The notes: generated by a model not told the origin, from the sequence alone. Positions 7,321 through 16,205 are shown, counted from the first letter of the stretch. The stretch is DNA of 64,000 nucleotides from Micromonospora sp. NBC_00389 (GCF_036059255.1 NZ_CP107947.1:4712001-4776000), one strand, 5' to 3'. Translations and numbers: made by a program.

Positions 7321-9339
7321 CTAGTGGGCGAGCAGCACCCGGCGGGCCGGCTCGGTGTCGTACTGGCCGAGGAACGCGCCGGCGAGGCGTCCCTCGTAGA
7401 TGGCTTCGAAAGCGGTGCGGGGTGCGTTGGCGTCGCCGACCAGGTGTGTCCGGGGGCCGTCCGGTCGGGCCTCCAGCGCGCGGTAGAGCTCGTCGTCGGC
7501 GATCGCCGAGCCGGCGTCGACGACGGCGCTGACCCCGTCCACGCGTACGGCGTCGCCGCTGAGCACGTCGACGAACTCCACCGTCGACCCGTCGACGCCA
7601 CGGACCGTGCGCATCGGCTGGGCCCGTACGCCCAGCTCGGCGAACCGGCGCAGCAGGGCGAGCTTGGAGTAGGTGGTGATCCGGGCGCAGACGCTCGCGG
7701 TCGGCGAGACCAGGTGCACCCTGGCCCCGAGCCGGGCCAGCTGCTCGGCGACCGACGCCGCCGCCCAGGTGCCGTCGTCGTCGAGCACCACGACGGTGCC
7801 GGTGACCGGCCCGGCCGGCTCGATCAGGTTCGCCACCGCGTCGGCCAGGTCGAGCACCGGCGGGCCGCCGGGCAGTTCGCGGCGGGCCGGCCGGGCACCG
7901 GTCGCCACGATCACGTCCTGGAAGTCGCCGGTCATTACCGTCGCGGCGTCCACCCGTTCGCCGAGCCGTACCTCGATCCCGGCCGCGGTAACGTCCCGGA
8001 CCAGGTCGTCGGTGAGCAGCCCGAGGCGTTCCCGGCCGGGTACGCGGGCGGCCAGTTCGACCTGACCGCCGAGCCGGTCGGCGGCCTCGACCAGGGTCAC
8101 CCGGTGGCCGGCCCGGTTCGCGCCGAGCGCCGCCGAAAGCCCCGCCGGACCGCCACCGATCACCAGTACCCGCCGTACGGCGGGCCGGTCCGACCAGGCC
8201 GCGGCCCACTCGCGTTCCGCGCCCACCTCGGGGTTGACCACGCAGGAGATCGGCAGCCCGGTCTCCAGCCGCCCGATGCAGCCCTGGTTGCAGGCCAGGC
8301 AGGAGCGCACCTCGTGCTGCCGGCCGGTCATCGCCTTGCGGACCAGGTGCGGGTCGGCGATGTGCGGGCGGGCCAGGCCGACCAGGTCGGCGTCGCCGGC
8401 CGCGACCAGTTCGGCCGCCTCGGGCAGGCTGTCCAGCCGGCAGACGGCCAGTACGGGCAGGTCGGCGAACTCCCGCTTGAACAGGGCGGCGTGGTGGCGG
8501 AACGGGGCGTGCCCGAAGCTCATGTCGGCCATCTGCGTGGCCAGCGAGTAGCTGCCGTGGTAGGCGGAGTGGCTGACGTGCACGAAGGCGAGCGGGAACT
8601 CGGCGCGGAGCTGGGCGACGATCTCCACCACGGCCCGCGGGTCGAGGCCGCCGGGCAGGAACTCGTCGGCGCTGACCCGCAACCCGACCGGCAGGTCGCC
8701 GGCGGTGGCGAACACCGCGGCCAACACCTCGCGGGTCAGCCGCAGCCGGTTGGCCGGGCTGCCGCCGTACCGGTCGTCGCGCAGGTTGGTGCTGGGGGAG
8801 AGGAACTGCTGGAGCAGGTGGCCGTGTCCGGCGTGGACCTCCAGCCCGTCGTAGCCGGCCGCGCGCATCCGGCGGGCGGCGGCGGCGAACGCCTCGACGA
8901 CCACCGCGATGTCGTCGTGGCCCATCGCGTGCGGCACGTGCGCGCCGGCGGCCCACGGCAGCGGCGACGCGGACCAGGCCGCGGTCCGGGTCGCGTCCCC
9001 GTTGGCCTGCCGGCCGGCGTGCATGATCTGGGCGAAGATCGCCGCCCCGTGCTCGTGTACGGCCGTCGCCACCGCCGCGTAGGCGGGGATCGAGGCGTCG
9101 TCGAAGCTGCCGAGGCTGATGTGCCGGCCGGCGCTGGTCGGGTGCACCCGGACGGCCTCGGTGATGATCAGGCCGACGCCGCCGCGGGCCCGCTCGGCGT
9201 GGTACGCGACATGGCGGTCGGTGGGCTGGTTGGCCCGCCCGAAGTTGGTGGTGTGTCCGGGCACGAAGACCCGGTTGCGCAGCGCGACCTGGCCGAGTTG
9301 GACCGGCGCGAATAGACGGTGTAGATCATCGATGGCCAC
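7321..9339 (-). CDS. FMN/FAD/4Fe-4S oxidoreductase (2,4-dienoyl-CoA reductase / trimethylamine dehydrogenase type)
   Basis: 672 aa and two modules. An N-terminal old-yellow-enzyme TIM barrel carries the active-site-like stretch HAGHGHLLQQFLSP and a D-RYGGS motif. It is followed by the iron-sulfur cysteines CLACNQGCIG...C (C-x2-C-x3-C-x11-C). A C-terminal FAD/NAD module starts with VLVIGGGPAGLSAAL. This is the architecture of 2,4-dienoyl-CoA reductase, trimethylamine/dimethylamine dehydrogenase and N-demethylases. GTG 9339 is chosen because AGGAGG lies 7 nt upstream; a longer open frame to 9516 lacks family similarity. As first gene of the operon it likely performs the first reduction or oxidative demethylation. 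Confidence 0.9.
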   Translation of the reverse strand: MAIDDLHRLFAPVQLGQVALRNRVFVPGHTTNFGRANQPTDRHVAYHAERARGGVGLIITEAVRVHPTSAGRHISLGSFDDASIPAYAAVATAVHEHGAAIFAQIMHAGRQANGDATRTAAWSASPLPWAAGAHVPHAMGHDDIAVVVEAFAAAARRMRAAGYDGLEVHAGHGHLLQQFLSPSTNLRDDRYGGSPANRLRLTREVLAAVFATAGDLPVGLRVSADEFLPGGLDPRAVVEIVAQLRAEFPLAFVHVSHSAYHGSYSLATQMADMSFGHAPFRHHAALFKREFADLPVLAVCRLDSLPEAAELVAAGDADLVGLARPHIADPHLVRKAMTGRQHEVRSCLACNQGCIGRLETGLPISCVVNPEVGAEREWAAAWSDRPAVRRVLVIGGGPAGLSAALGANRAGHRVTLVEAADRLGGQVELAARVPGRERLGLLTDDLVRDVTAAGIEVRLGERVDAATVMTGDFQDVIVATGARPARRELPGGPPVLDLADAVANLIEPAGPVTGTVVVLDDDGTWAAASVAEQLARLGARVHLVSPTASVCARITTYSKLALLRRFAELGVRAQPMRTVRGVDGSTVEFVDVLSGDAVRVDGVSAVVDAGSAIADDELYRALEARPDGPRTHLVGDANAPRTAFEAIYEGRLAGAFLGQYDTEPARRVLLAH

Positions 9340-9425
9340 GACCGGACCTCCTGTCCAGGCTGTCCCACTCGACCGAACGGATCCGACACTGTTCCGATGT
9401 GCCGTACGCCGTTCGATTGAGGGGA

Positions 9426-9455
9426 ACGCTAGAGGCAGGCTTGCCGGGTAGTCAA
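9426..9455 (-). promoter_or_regulatory. candidate sigma-70-type promoter of the minus-strand operon
   Basis: On the minus strand TTGACT (9455-9450) and TAGCGT (9431-9426) are separated by 18 nt, close to the actinobacterial housekeeping consensus. The predicted start would leave a leader of about 80 nt before the GTG at 9339. No operator was recognised. Confidence 0.4.
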
Positions 9456-9598
9456 CAGTCCGTAGTTCATTAACTTTGTGTGAGCGGGTGGTAGCCGGAT
9501 TCTGGCCCGGGTTCATGAGTCAGCAAGGTTTCGCCCTGGTCAAGGGCAGGATCCCGGCAGTTGACCCGGGATGGAGGCGGGCACGTACGGCAACGGAA

Positions 9599-9640
9599 AC
9601 GACCGTGGCGCCCGCCGATTCCGGCGGGCGCCACGGTCGT
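9599..9640. terminator. strong hairpin terminator
   Basis: A perfect 19-bp stem (arms 9599-9617 and 9622-9640) with a 4-nt loop ATTC and no U tract, as is usual in high-GC actinobacteria. It lies 13 nt beyond the stop of the minus-strand qcrB remnant and upstream of the catabolic operon, so it insulates the two. Confidence 0.85.
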
Positions 9641-9653
9641 GTGTTGCGGGCGG

Positions 9654-10950
9654 TCAGCGCTTTCCGCTGATCTCCTTCTCCTTCGGAGGGGCCGAGACCG
9701 GCGGGTGGCCGGGGGAGACCGGCGCCTCGGCCAGCTTCTCGATCGGCACGAAGAAGCCCTTGATGGCCGGGCCGAGCGCGCCGAGCCGGTTCATCTTCTT
9801 CGGTACGACCCAACCGGCGTACTCCAACTCGCCGTGGCCGTGCTCGTCGGTCGCGCCGAGGGGCTGGTGCACCTCGATGAACCGACCGTCCGGCAGCCGC
9901 CGGATGATGCCGGTCTCCACGCCGTGGGCCAGCACCTCCCGGTCGTGCTGCTGCAGGCCGTGGCAGATCCGGTAGGTGACGTAGTAGGCCAGCGGCGGGA
10001 GCAGGATCAGCCCGATCCGGCCCGCCCAGGTCATCGCGTTCAGGCTGATGTGGAAATTGTCGGCGATCACGTCGTTACCGCCGGACAGGGTCAGCACCAC
10101 GTAGAACGAGATGGCCATCGCGCCCAGGGCGGTGCGGTTCGGGACGTCGCGCGGCCGCTGGAGCAGGTTGTGCAGCTCGTTGTCCTTGTTGCGCCGCGCC
10201 TCGATGAACGGATAGAAGATCGGCAACATCGTCAGGACGCCGGGTAGCGCCACCGTGGGCCAGAACAACGGCGGGATGACGTACCCGTTGCCGATCGGGA
10301 TGGTGATCTCCCACGCTGGCATGAGGCGGGTCGAGCCGTCGAGGAACATGACGTACCAGTCGGGCTGGCTGGCGGCCGAGACCACCCACGCCTCGTACGG
10401 GCCGAACAGCCAGATCGGGTTGATCTGGAACAGGCCGCCCATCAGCGCGATGACGCCGAAGACGACCATGAAGAAGCCGCCCTGCTTGATCGCGTACCGG
10501 GGGAACATCCGTTCGCCGACCACGTTGCTGTTGGTCCGGCCGGGCCCGGGCCACTGGGTGTGCTTCTGCTTGAAGACCAGGCCCAGGTGGGCGGCTGATC
10601 AGCGCGAGCAGGAGACCGGGGATGAGCAGCACGTGGGCGATGAAGAAGCGGCCCATGATGACCTCACCCGGGAACTCCCCGCCGAAGATCGACGAGGTGA
10701 CCCACGAGCCGATCACCGGGATCGACAGCATGATGGCGGAGGCGATCCGCAGACCGGTGCCGGACAGACCGTCGTCGGGCAGCGAGTAGCCGGTGAAGCC
10801 GGCCAGGAAGCCGACCCAGAACAGCAGGCTGCCGATGATCCAGTTGAGCTCACGCGGCTTGCGGAACGCGCCGCTGAAGAACACCCGCATCATGTGCACC
10901 ACGATCGCGGCCATGAACAGCAGCGCTGCCCAGTGGTGCATCTGCCGTGC
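9654..10950 (-). pseudogene. qcrB: truncated, frameshifted cytochrome bc1 cytochrome b subunit (qcrB remnant)
   Basis: The translated pieces are clearly actinobacterial Qcr[35 protein letters not shown] and [17 protein letters not shown], down to a normal Lys-rich C-terminus. Two lesions are visible. The homology begins abruptly at the RQ-MHHWA segment, so roughly the first 120-130 residues (first transmembrane helices) are missing. A 1-nt insertion at about 10593-10594 also shifts the frame inside [15 protein letters not shown], where a heme-ligand helix lies. QcrA, normally encoded just upstream, is absent. Since QcrB is usually needed for respiration, a complete copy presumably exists elsewhere and this is a relic duplicate. 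The 5' break coincides with a sequence resembling the boundary repeat described below. Confidence 0.88.
10938..10947 (+). repeat. boundary-repeat-like sequence at the qcrB break point
   Basis: GCATCTGCCG, followed by a GCGACGCG-containing stretch, resembles the second half of the boundary repeat. It sits exactly where QcrB homology stops. Native qcrB likely reads GCATCTGGCG here (inferred from the conserved RQ-x-HH residues), so similarity alone could have guided recombination. Confidence 0.35.
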
Positions 10951-11194
10951 GGGGCGACGCGCCCGATCAGACCTGGGATGACCTGATCATGCGCTGCGTC
11001 GGAGGTACCTTCCCGGTGATCACTAAGCTTGTCGTTTAAGTGCGCCACGACCGGGCGAGGATCGCAACACGCGCCGAACGTGACCACGGTACCGGCCGCC
11101 CTCGGCACCGACATCGCGGCTGCTGAGACCGGAGAAGGGCGCCCTGCCGGCGTTGACAACCTCACCACCCTTCGCTGTAACCGTCCGCGGCCGA
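10951..11194. other. intergenic, no recognisable gene
   Basis: About 240 nt between the qcrB break point and the next possible gene. Short open frames exist on both strands but lack similarity, ribosome-binding sites or convincing codon bias. Confidence 0.4.
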
Positions 11195-11449
11195 TCAGGC
11201 GGCGGTCTCCTCGTCCGCGAGCTGGTAGCGGTAGCGTCGATCGGGGGTCGTAAAGGCGTGGAAGATACGCCCTTGGTGCTGGCGGCGTTCCACCAGCGTC
11301 GCGTTGCTGAGCCAGACCACCATCGTGCCCAGGTTGACCCGCTGCCCGCCGACCGGGACGGTTAGGGGCAGCTTGATCCCGAGCGTTCGGTCGTCTCGTC
11401 GCTCGTACCCCTCGGCCATTCGGTGGTGTCGACGGTATGAGCGGGTCAT
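11195..11449 (-). CDS. hypothetical protein, 84 aa
   Basis: Unrecognised small basic protein. The middle part (IKLPLTVPVGGQRVNLGTMVVWLSNATLVERRQHQGRIFHAF) has a protein-like alternation of hydrophobic and polar residues, and the frame is open to a normal stop. No clear Shine-Dalgarno precedes the ATG at 11449, so the call is weak. The next 310 nt on the + strand (11450-11762) contain no gene I can support. Confidence 0.35.
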   Translation of the reverse strand: MTRSYRRHHRMAEGYERRDDRTLGIKLPLTVPVGGQRVNLGTMVVWLSNATLVERRQHQGRIFHAFTTPDRRYRYQLADEETAA

Positions 11450-11762
11450 GTCGCGAAGGAGGCTGTGCGGGCTAACAGCACCTCACACGACCTGACACGA
11501 CCTCACAACCGCAGGTCACTGGCCTCCATGCCACGGCGAGTGCGGTGCCCGCGTCTGGAGGCAGCGGAGGCGGTGGTGATCGCGGGCCGTGGCCGACGGC
11601 CTTCGTGCAACGGCACTGGCGTTCGCGGCGCTGATCCAGTAGCGGGGAAACGCCGACCGTCCCAGCGCGGATGGTCGGGCCGGCTACAGCCGGCGGTCAC
11701 CGCGACGTGATGGATCAACACGGAGGCGTGCCGGTGACGGCCAGCCTGGACTGGGGGCGCTC

Positions 11763-12245
11763 GTGGCCGATCTGTCGAAGCTGGCACGGGAGCGGGCGAC
11801 GCTGGCGACCGTCGCTGACGCGATCGTCGCGGCCGCGGTCGGCAAGGAACTGCACGTGGATGTGGCCTGCCCCGATTCGCAGGCCGCCTTCGCCGGCCAC
11901 CTGACGCGCGCTCTGCACGCCCGTGGCCGTGCCTGCCGCTGCCTAGCAGCCAACCCCAGCCCCTCAACTCCTACGGGACTCTGTTCAGCTCGTTACGAGG
12001 CAGGCGACCAGACCGTCATGGTGATCACCAGCGGGACGCACGCGTTGAGCGATGCCGAGGTGTGCCGCGTCAGTATTCACGTGACCACGGAAAACTCCAC
12101 GACCACCGCGACCTCGCGATCCGACACCAGCGGTGGGCCGATGGAGGATCACCACGGACCGGACATCGTCATTGACTATCACGATCCATGCGGGCCGAAG
12201 ATCCGCCACATGCTGCCGCGGCTGGCGTCGCCAGCCAAGGGGTAA
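11763..12245 (+). CDS. hypothetical protein, distant uridine-kinase-like
   Basis: 160 aa from a GTG start. The N-terminal helix (MADLSKLARERATLATVADAIVAAA), a strand-loop-helix (LHVDVACPDSQAAFAGHLTRAL) and the end (DIVIDYHDPCGPKIRH) recall actinobacterial proteins annotated as uridine-kinase-like. The loop where a P-loop Gly-Lys-Ser/Thr should be reads ACPDSQAAF, so ATP binding is unlikely. Alternative: an unrelated conserved hypothetical. It precedes the first boundary repeat of the array. Confidence 0.45.
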   Translation: MADLSKLARERATLATVADAIVAAAVGKELHVDVACPDSQAAFAGHLTRALHARGRACRCLAANPSPSTPTGLCSARYEAGDQTVMVITSGTHALSDAEVCRVSIHVTTENSTTTATSRSDTSGGPMEDHHGPDIVIDYHDPCGPKIRHMLPRLASPAKG

Positions 12246-12401
12246 CGAGTACGAATGCGCCTGCCCCAGCCAGCCGGCATCAACGACCCCGTCGCGCCGC
12301 ATTCGCCGCCCCCGGCCAGTCCTGACTCGCGACGCACGCATCCTGGCCGACCGTACGTCGAGCGTCGGCAAGGTCTGTCACTGAACGTAACGCGCGGATC
12401 G

Positions 12402-12417
12402 CGGCATGTCCGGATGT
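12402..12417 (-). repeat. boundary repeat copy a
   Basis: The minus strand reads ACATCCGGACATGCCG, followed by CGATCCGCGCGTTACG. It lies between the 11763 gene and the DinB gene. Inverted relative to copies d-j. Confidence 0.6.
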
Positions 12418-12503
12418 CAACGGGACGGCGTAGAGAGTGAAACTCGTCTGGGCCGCGCTCGCGACGACGGCGGCCTGTCGCAGGGCGCGGCTAAAGTCCG
12501 GCC

Positions 12504-13292
12504 ATGGCTGACTTCACGGGGGACAACCTGAGCGGCTCGCGTTTCGCGCGTGTCGACCTGGCCGATGCCGAGTTCCGTGCCGTCGACCTCTCCCGCGCCC
12601 GGTTCCGCGGCGTCGACTTGAGCGGGGTGGTGATGCGCGGCGTCGAGCTGGTCGACGTCCGGATCGACGGTGAGATCCAGAACCTTGTGGTCAACGGGGT
12701 CGACGTCGCGACTCTGGTCAATGCGGAGCTCGACCGGCGCGACCCCGTCCGAGCCAGGATGCGCCCCACCGACCCCGGCGGCTTCCGGGAAGCGTGGGGC
12801 ATCGTCGAGCGGCTCTGGGACGGCACCGTCGAGCGGGCTCGCGGCCTGGACCCCGGGCTACTGCACGACTCGGTGGACGGCGAGTGGTCGTTCATCGAGA
12901 CCCTGCGCCACCTGGTGTTCGCCACCGACGCGTGGGTGCGGCGGGCCATCCTCGGCGACCCCTCGCCGTGGGACCCGCTCGACCTGCCGTGGGACGAGAT
13001 GCCGGACACCCCGGGGATCCCGCGGGACCGCGAGGCCCGCCCCTCGCTCGAGGAGGTCCTGGCGCTGCGCCGCGACCGGATGGCGACCGTGCGCACGGTG
13101 GTCGACGGCCTGACCGACGAGTCCCTGGCCAGCCGCACCGAGCCCATCGAGGGGACCGGCTGGCCGCCGCCAGAAAGCTTCCCGGTACGCGAGTGCCTGC
13201 TGATCGTCCTGAACGAGGAGTGGCACCACCGGCAGTTCGCCGAACGGGACCTCGACGCCCTGCAGACAGGCGCGGCACGGAAGGCGACCTGA
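12504..13292 (+). CDS. pentapeptide-repeat / DinB-family protein
   Basis: 262 aa. Residues 1-50 form pentapeptide-like repeats (NLSGSRFARVDLADAEF and so on), a right-handed beta helix. Residues ~90-250 form a DinB_2 four-helix bundle with candidate metal-binding histidines (TLRHLVFATDAW, EEWHHRQFAERD). DinB-fold proteins include metal-dependent thiol transferases and damage-inducible proteins; the substrate is unknown. The ATG at 12504 fits the start of the repeat domain. It is a single-gene unit bounded by repeat copies a and b. Confidence 0.88.
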   Translation: MADFTGDNLSGSRFARVDLADAEFRAVDLSRARFRGVDLSGVVMRGVELVDVRIDGEIQNLVVNGVDVATLVNAELDRRDPVRARMRPTDPGGFREAWGIVERLWDGTVERARGLDPGLLHDSVDGEWSFIETLRHLVFATDAWVRRAILGDPSPWDPLDLPWDEMPDTPGIPRDREARPSLEEVLALRRDRMATVRTVVDGLTDESLASRTEPIEGTGWPPPESFPVRECLLIVLNEEWHHRQFAERDLDALQTGAARKAT

Positions 13293-13344
13293 TCGACGTC
13301 GGACCGACTGCCCGGTCCTCGGCATGTTGGCCGCGCACCATCAG

Positions 13345-13360
13345 CGGCAGATCAGTGCAA
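13345..13360 (-). repeat. boundary repeat copy b (degenerate)
   Basis: The minus strand has ATCTGCCGCTGATGGTGCGC, the second half of the repeat; the GCATCC half is replaced. It lies between the DinB and DUF2750 genes. Confidence 0.45.
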
Positions 13361-13438
13361 GTGCGTGTAGATCCGACGCGTAGGCAGGATGAGGATCAGG
13401 TCATCCCAGTCGATCTCGGTGCTGCTAGCGTCCCGCGC

Positions 13439-13822
13439 ATGAGTCAAAGTGCAAGCCAGGCGGCGGCGTTCTTCCGGGAGGTAGCACGTCACCGGATTGT
13501 CTGGTATGTGCGGGACGATGACGGAAGCCCCGCGCCGAAAACTTCCAGCGGAGAGCGAGCCTTCCCGTATTGGTCCTCGCAGGCTCGAGCTGAGCGAGCG
13601 GCTGAAATCTGGGGCGGCGGCCTGCGCGCCGCCTCCCTCCCCTTCGAGGCTTGGAGAAGCGGAGAGCTGCCCGAACTCAGCGATGAGGGCTATCGGATTG
13701 GGATCAACTGGACCGGACCGCGACTGGTTGGCTGGGATTTCACCGTCCCCGAGGTTCTCAATCGCCTTGCCCATGCCCTGCGTGAAGGCCCGTATTCCGA
13801 TGAGAGCGCTCCTGGCAGCTAG
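13439..13822 (+). CDS. DUF2750 family protein
   Basis: 127 aa. The signature of DUF2750 is visible: VWYVRDDDGSPAP, the ERAFPYWSSQARAERAAEIW block, LPFEAWRSGELPEL and a C-terminal GYRIGINWTG-VGWDFTVPEVL. Members are small stand-alone proteins, often near toxin-immunity loci, of unknown function. The ATG at 13439 is the only start consistent with family length. It is a single-gene unit between repeat copies b and c. Confidence 0.85.
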   Translation: MSQSASQAAAFFREVARHRIVWYVRDDDGSPAPKTSSGERAFPYWSSQARAERAAEIWGGGLRAASLPFEAWRSGELPELSDEGYRIGINWTGPRLVGWDFTVPEVLNRLAHALREGPYSDESAPGS

Positions 13823-13927
13823 GTCGGCGGTCTGGGCGTTCGAGCCGGCGGAGTTGGCACGCTGTTCTCGGCAAGACCGAGCGCCGTCTTGGTCGTCCAA
13901 CGGTAACGCTGCGTGACGCGCGGTCAG

Positions 13928-13943
13928 CGGCAAATGAGGATGC
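13928..13943 (-). repeat. boundary repeat copy c
   Basis: The minus strand reads GCATCCTCATTTGCCG, then CTGACCGCGCGTCACG. It lies between the DUF2750 gene and the RecD remnant. Confidence 0.6.
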
Positions 13944-13970
13944 CGCTAACCCGCCTGTCATCTGACGAGG

Positions 13971-14278
13971 CAGACCCTGACCGTGCGTACCGACGAGGAC
14001 GAGAGCATCGACTACGACTTCGACGAACTCGACGAACTCACCCACGCCTACGCCATGACCATCACCGCTCCCAGGGCTCCGAATACCCGGCAGTGGTCAT
14101 CCCGCTGACCACCAGTGCGTGGATGATGCTGCAACGCAGCCTGCTCTACACCGCCGTCACCGGCGCCAAGAAACTCGTCGTCCTCGTCGGCTCCCACCGG
14201 GCCCTCGCCGCCGCCATCCGCACCGTCAGTGCCGGCCGCCGCCACACCGCCCTCGACCACCGACTCACCCGCATGTGA
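13971..14278 (+). pseudogene. C-terminal fragment of a RecD-like (RecD2-type) DNA helicase
   Basis: Codons from 13971 read QTLTVRTDEDES, then YDFDELDELTHAYAMTI, and after a frameshift SQGSEYPAVVIPLTTSAWMM, LLYTAVTGAKKLVVLVGS and so on. This is the UvrD_C_2 end of a RecD2-type helicase, with the conserved SQGSEYP and TAVT-AKK motifs. One base is missing near 14061 (ATCACCGCTCCCAG instead of ATCCACCGCTCCCAG), and the Arg of the TR-AKK motif is Gly. At least 600 upstream residues are absent. It is a dead fragment within the cassette-like array. Confidence 0.8.
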
Positions 14279-14372
14279 CACGGCCGTTGACATCGGTGCC
14301 GATGGGGTACCGCTTGGGTCGGAGACTCGTACGCCACGTCCCGGCGCTGATGGGTTGCGTACGGTCGAGGAC

Positions 14373-14570
14373 GTGGACGTGCTGCTACGCGGCGGACCGG
14401 GGGACGGCCAGGTCGTGTCCGGCGGCGGGGAGACCGTCGTCTGGCAGGCCTGCCTTTACGAGATCACGCCCGAGTACGGCCGCCGGCACGGACGCGACCT
14501 GCGCGTGTACCGGCACCGCCCCGACTGCTGCGAGCCGTACGGCCGAGGCGCCGAGGACCGCTGCGAGTGA
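14373..14570 (+). CDS. small conserved protein, 65 aa (copy 1)
   Basis: GTG start at 14373. Sequence features: VLLRGGPGDGQVV, WQACLYEITPEYG, then DLRVYRHRPDCCEPYGRG with a CC pair and a final CE. A clear paralogue of the same length is encoded at 57161-57358 on the other strand, and the conservation of both copies supports a real gene. Function unknown; the adjacent Cys residues could bind metal. The following 380 nt (14571-14951) carry no gene but include repeat copy d. Confidence 0.75.
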   Translation: MDVLLRGGPGDGQVVSGGGETVVWQACLYEITPEYGRRHGRDLRVYRHRPDCCEPYGRGAEDRCE

Positions 14571-14844
14571 CCTGCCGGTCCGGATGCGCGCAGCAGCGCG
14601 TCCACCCACCCCGGGCCTATAGAACATGCGTACGATCGCCTCGTAGAGGAGGTGGCCCGGCGGTGGTGGATCGGGTGCGACTGGGCACGTTGATAGCCGT
14701 TGGGCAGCGCAGTTGGCCGCATGATCATTTGTGGTGGCTCCGTCCGACTGGCAGGCGCCGTTGATCCAGTAGTCGGAATTCCCCTCATCAACGCCGTCAG
14801 GACGACGCTCTGTCACGGGCGGAGACCTGTGCCGCCCGCGCCGA

Positions 14845-14860
14845 GCATCCGCATCTGCCG
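14845..14860 (+). repeat. boundary repeat copy d
   Basis: GCATCCGCATCTGCCG, followed by ATGACCGGATGTGCCG, which partly mirrors the core. It lies about 90 nt before the DUF1349 gene. Confidence 0.65.
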
Positions 14861-14951
14861 ATGACCGGATGTGCCGTGCTGAGCGTCCTTCGAGATTGGA
14901 CGGCGTCGTAAGGGTCTGCGCGGGGGCCGCCTGGCGATTACGCTCTCCGCC

Positions 14952-15521
14952 GTGCTGAAGAACATGTCGTGGTTGAACGAGCCGCGTGACTGGTCACTGG
15001 AGGACGGCGTCCTCCGCGCAGTCACGGAACTGAGGACCGATTTCTGGCGCGAGACGTTCTACGGCTGGACCACCGACAACGGGCACTTCTTCTACCAGCC
15101 GACGACTGGTGACTTCACTGCCGAGGTCATCGTGTCTGCCACGCATACGACACGGTTCGACCAGGCCGGCATGATGATCCGAGCCGACGAGCGCAACTGG
15201 CTGAAGGCCGGCTTGGAGGTCACGTCGGACGCTGTGCAGATCAGCACGGTCTTCACACGTGATTTCTCAGACGTGTCGATGGCGCCGATCGCGGGGGTTC
15301 CCAGCGAGGTCTCGATGCGAGTCACCCGCTTCGGCGCCGCAGTGACCGTGCACTGCCGCAGCGGCGACGGTCCCTGGCAGTTGTTGCGCCTTGGTTATCT
15401 CGACCTTCCCGCCACTGTGGACGTCGGCATCATGTGCTGCTCGCCGGAGCGTGCCGGTCTGCGAGCTACATTCCGGGACCTTCGGATCGGGCCGCCGATC
15501 TCACGGGAAAACCTCGAGTAG
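14952..15521 (+). CDS. DUF1349 domain protein (concanavalin A-like fold)
   Basis: 189 aa from GTG 14952. The whole length matches the DUF1349 / yeast REE1-like lectin-fold family: DFWRETFYGWTTDNGHFFY, GDFTAEVIVSATHTTRFDQ, AGMMIRADERNWLKAGLE and the C-terminal VDVGIMCCSPERAG-ATFRDLRIG. Members are stand-alone cytosolic proteins, with binding to a carbohydrate or enzyme suggested but unproven. It is a single-gene unit between repeat copies d and e. Confidence 0.9.
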   Translation: MLKNMSWLNEPRDWSLEDGVLRAVTELRTDFWRETFYGWTTDNGHFFYQPTTGDFTAEVIVSATHTTRFDQAGMMIRADERNWLKAGLEVTSDAVQISTVFTRDFSDVSMAPIAGVPSEVSMRVTRFGAAVTVHCRSGDGPWQLLRLGYLDLPATVDVGIMCCSPERAGLRATFRDLRIGPPISRENLE

Positions 15522-15637
15522 TTCGGGCACGCTCGTGACGCGAGAAGCGAGATGGGCTTGTGCCCGTCGTCAACGTGGCCTCACGCCATACCCGTGAGCC
15601 AGCTTGCTACGGACGGTGGCCCTTGACCCGCAGCTGA

Positions 15638-15653
15638 GCATCCGCTCATGCCG
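15638..15653 (+). repeat. boundary repeat copy e
   Basis: GCATCCGCTCATGCCG. It lies between the 3' ends of two convergent genes, so it cannot be a promoter element for either. Confidence 0.55.
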
Positions 15654-15744
15654 CCCTGTGTGCGCGCCAGTCGTCGGTGCGTTGCCACGGTCGGTGACCC
15701 CAGATGCCGCGGCACACGCCTGGGCCGATGGCGATCGCCGACTC

Positions 15745-16029
15745 CTACTCGCCGGCCGAGTGCCAGGCACATTCGAACTCGTCTCGGCCGATCATGTGCG
15801 CGCTCCAGTCCTCCTCCGGGTCATCAAGACTGACCTGACCCAGACCTCCATACTGGTCTTCCTCACGGTCGGGCCCGTAGCGGAGTACAGCGCCAGCGTC
15901 GTAGGCCTCCACTTGGCGGACAGGCCAGCCGCCGTCGTCGACCTCGAAGTACCAGACGGAGTGTCCCCAACCGTCGAACTCGTCGCCTCGCGAGTCATCC
16001 CAACGACGGCGAAGGTAACGGCTCGGCAT
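15745..16029 (-). CDS. conserved hypothetical protein, 94 aa
   Basis: Starts MPSRYLRRRWDDSRGDEFD, continues WGHSVWYFEVDDGGWPVRQVEAYDAG and ends DPEEDWSAHMIGRDEFECAW. This layout recurs in many actinobacterial hypothetical proteins of ~95-100 aa (recollection of the family). It is rich in Trp, Tyr and Asp/Glu, typical of small immunity-like or adaptor proteins. The open frame extends to 16083, but the ATG at 16029 marks the conserved start. It is a single-gene unit between repeat copies e and f. Confidence 0.75.
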   Translation of the reverse strand: MPSRYLRRRWDDSRGDEFDGWGHSVWYFEVDDGGWPVRQVEAYDAGAVLRYGPDREEDQYGGLGQVSLDDPEEDWSAHMIGRDEFECAWHSAGE

Positions 16030-16109
16030 GACGAAAGCGTACGGCGGCTCCGGCACGCTGATCTGGCGTGAAGCGCTCGTCACGCAAGGTACTCAGCTCA
16101 CGGGTGCAT

Positions 16110-16125
16110 GCATCCGGACGTGCCG
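16110..16125 (+). repeat. boundary repeat copy f
   Basis: GCATCCGGACGTGCCG, followed by ATGTCCGCGCC. It lies between divergent genes. Confidence 0.6.
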
Positions 16126-16205
16126 ATGTCCGCGCCTCGGCGGTCTCGTCCGGTAGAACGGTGAGCGACCGCGACTGGTGTGGGCGAAGGAGCAGGTGAG
16201 TTGTT

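Noticed and set aside
6191..8956. A 921-aa minus-strand frame joining the oxidoreductase region to the methyltransferase
   Set aside because: Only its last 357 codons are the methyltransferase; the upstream part is an out-of-frame reading of the oxidoreductase gene.
15604..16071. A 155-aa plus-strand frame
   Set aside because: It lies opposite the conserved 94-aa minus-strand gene, which has the better protein pattern.
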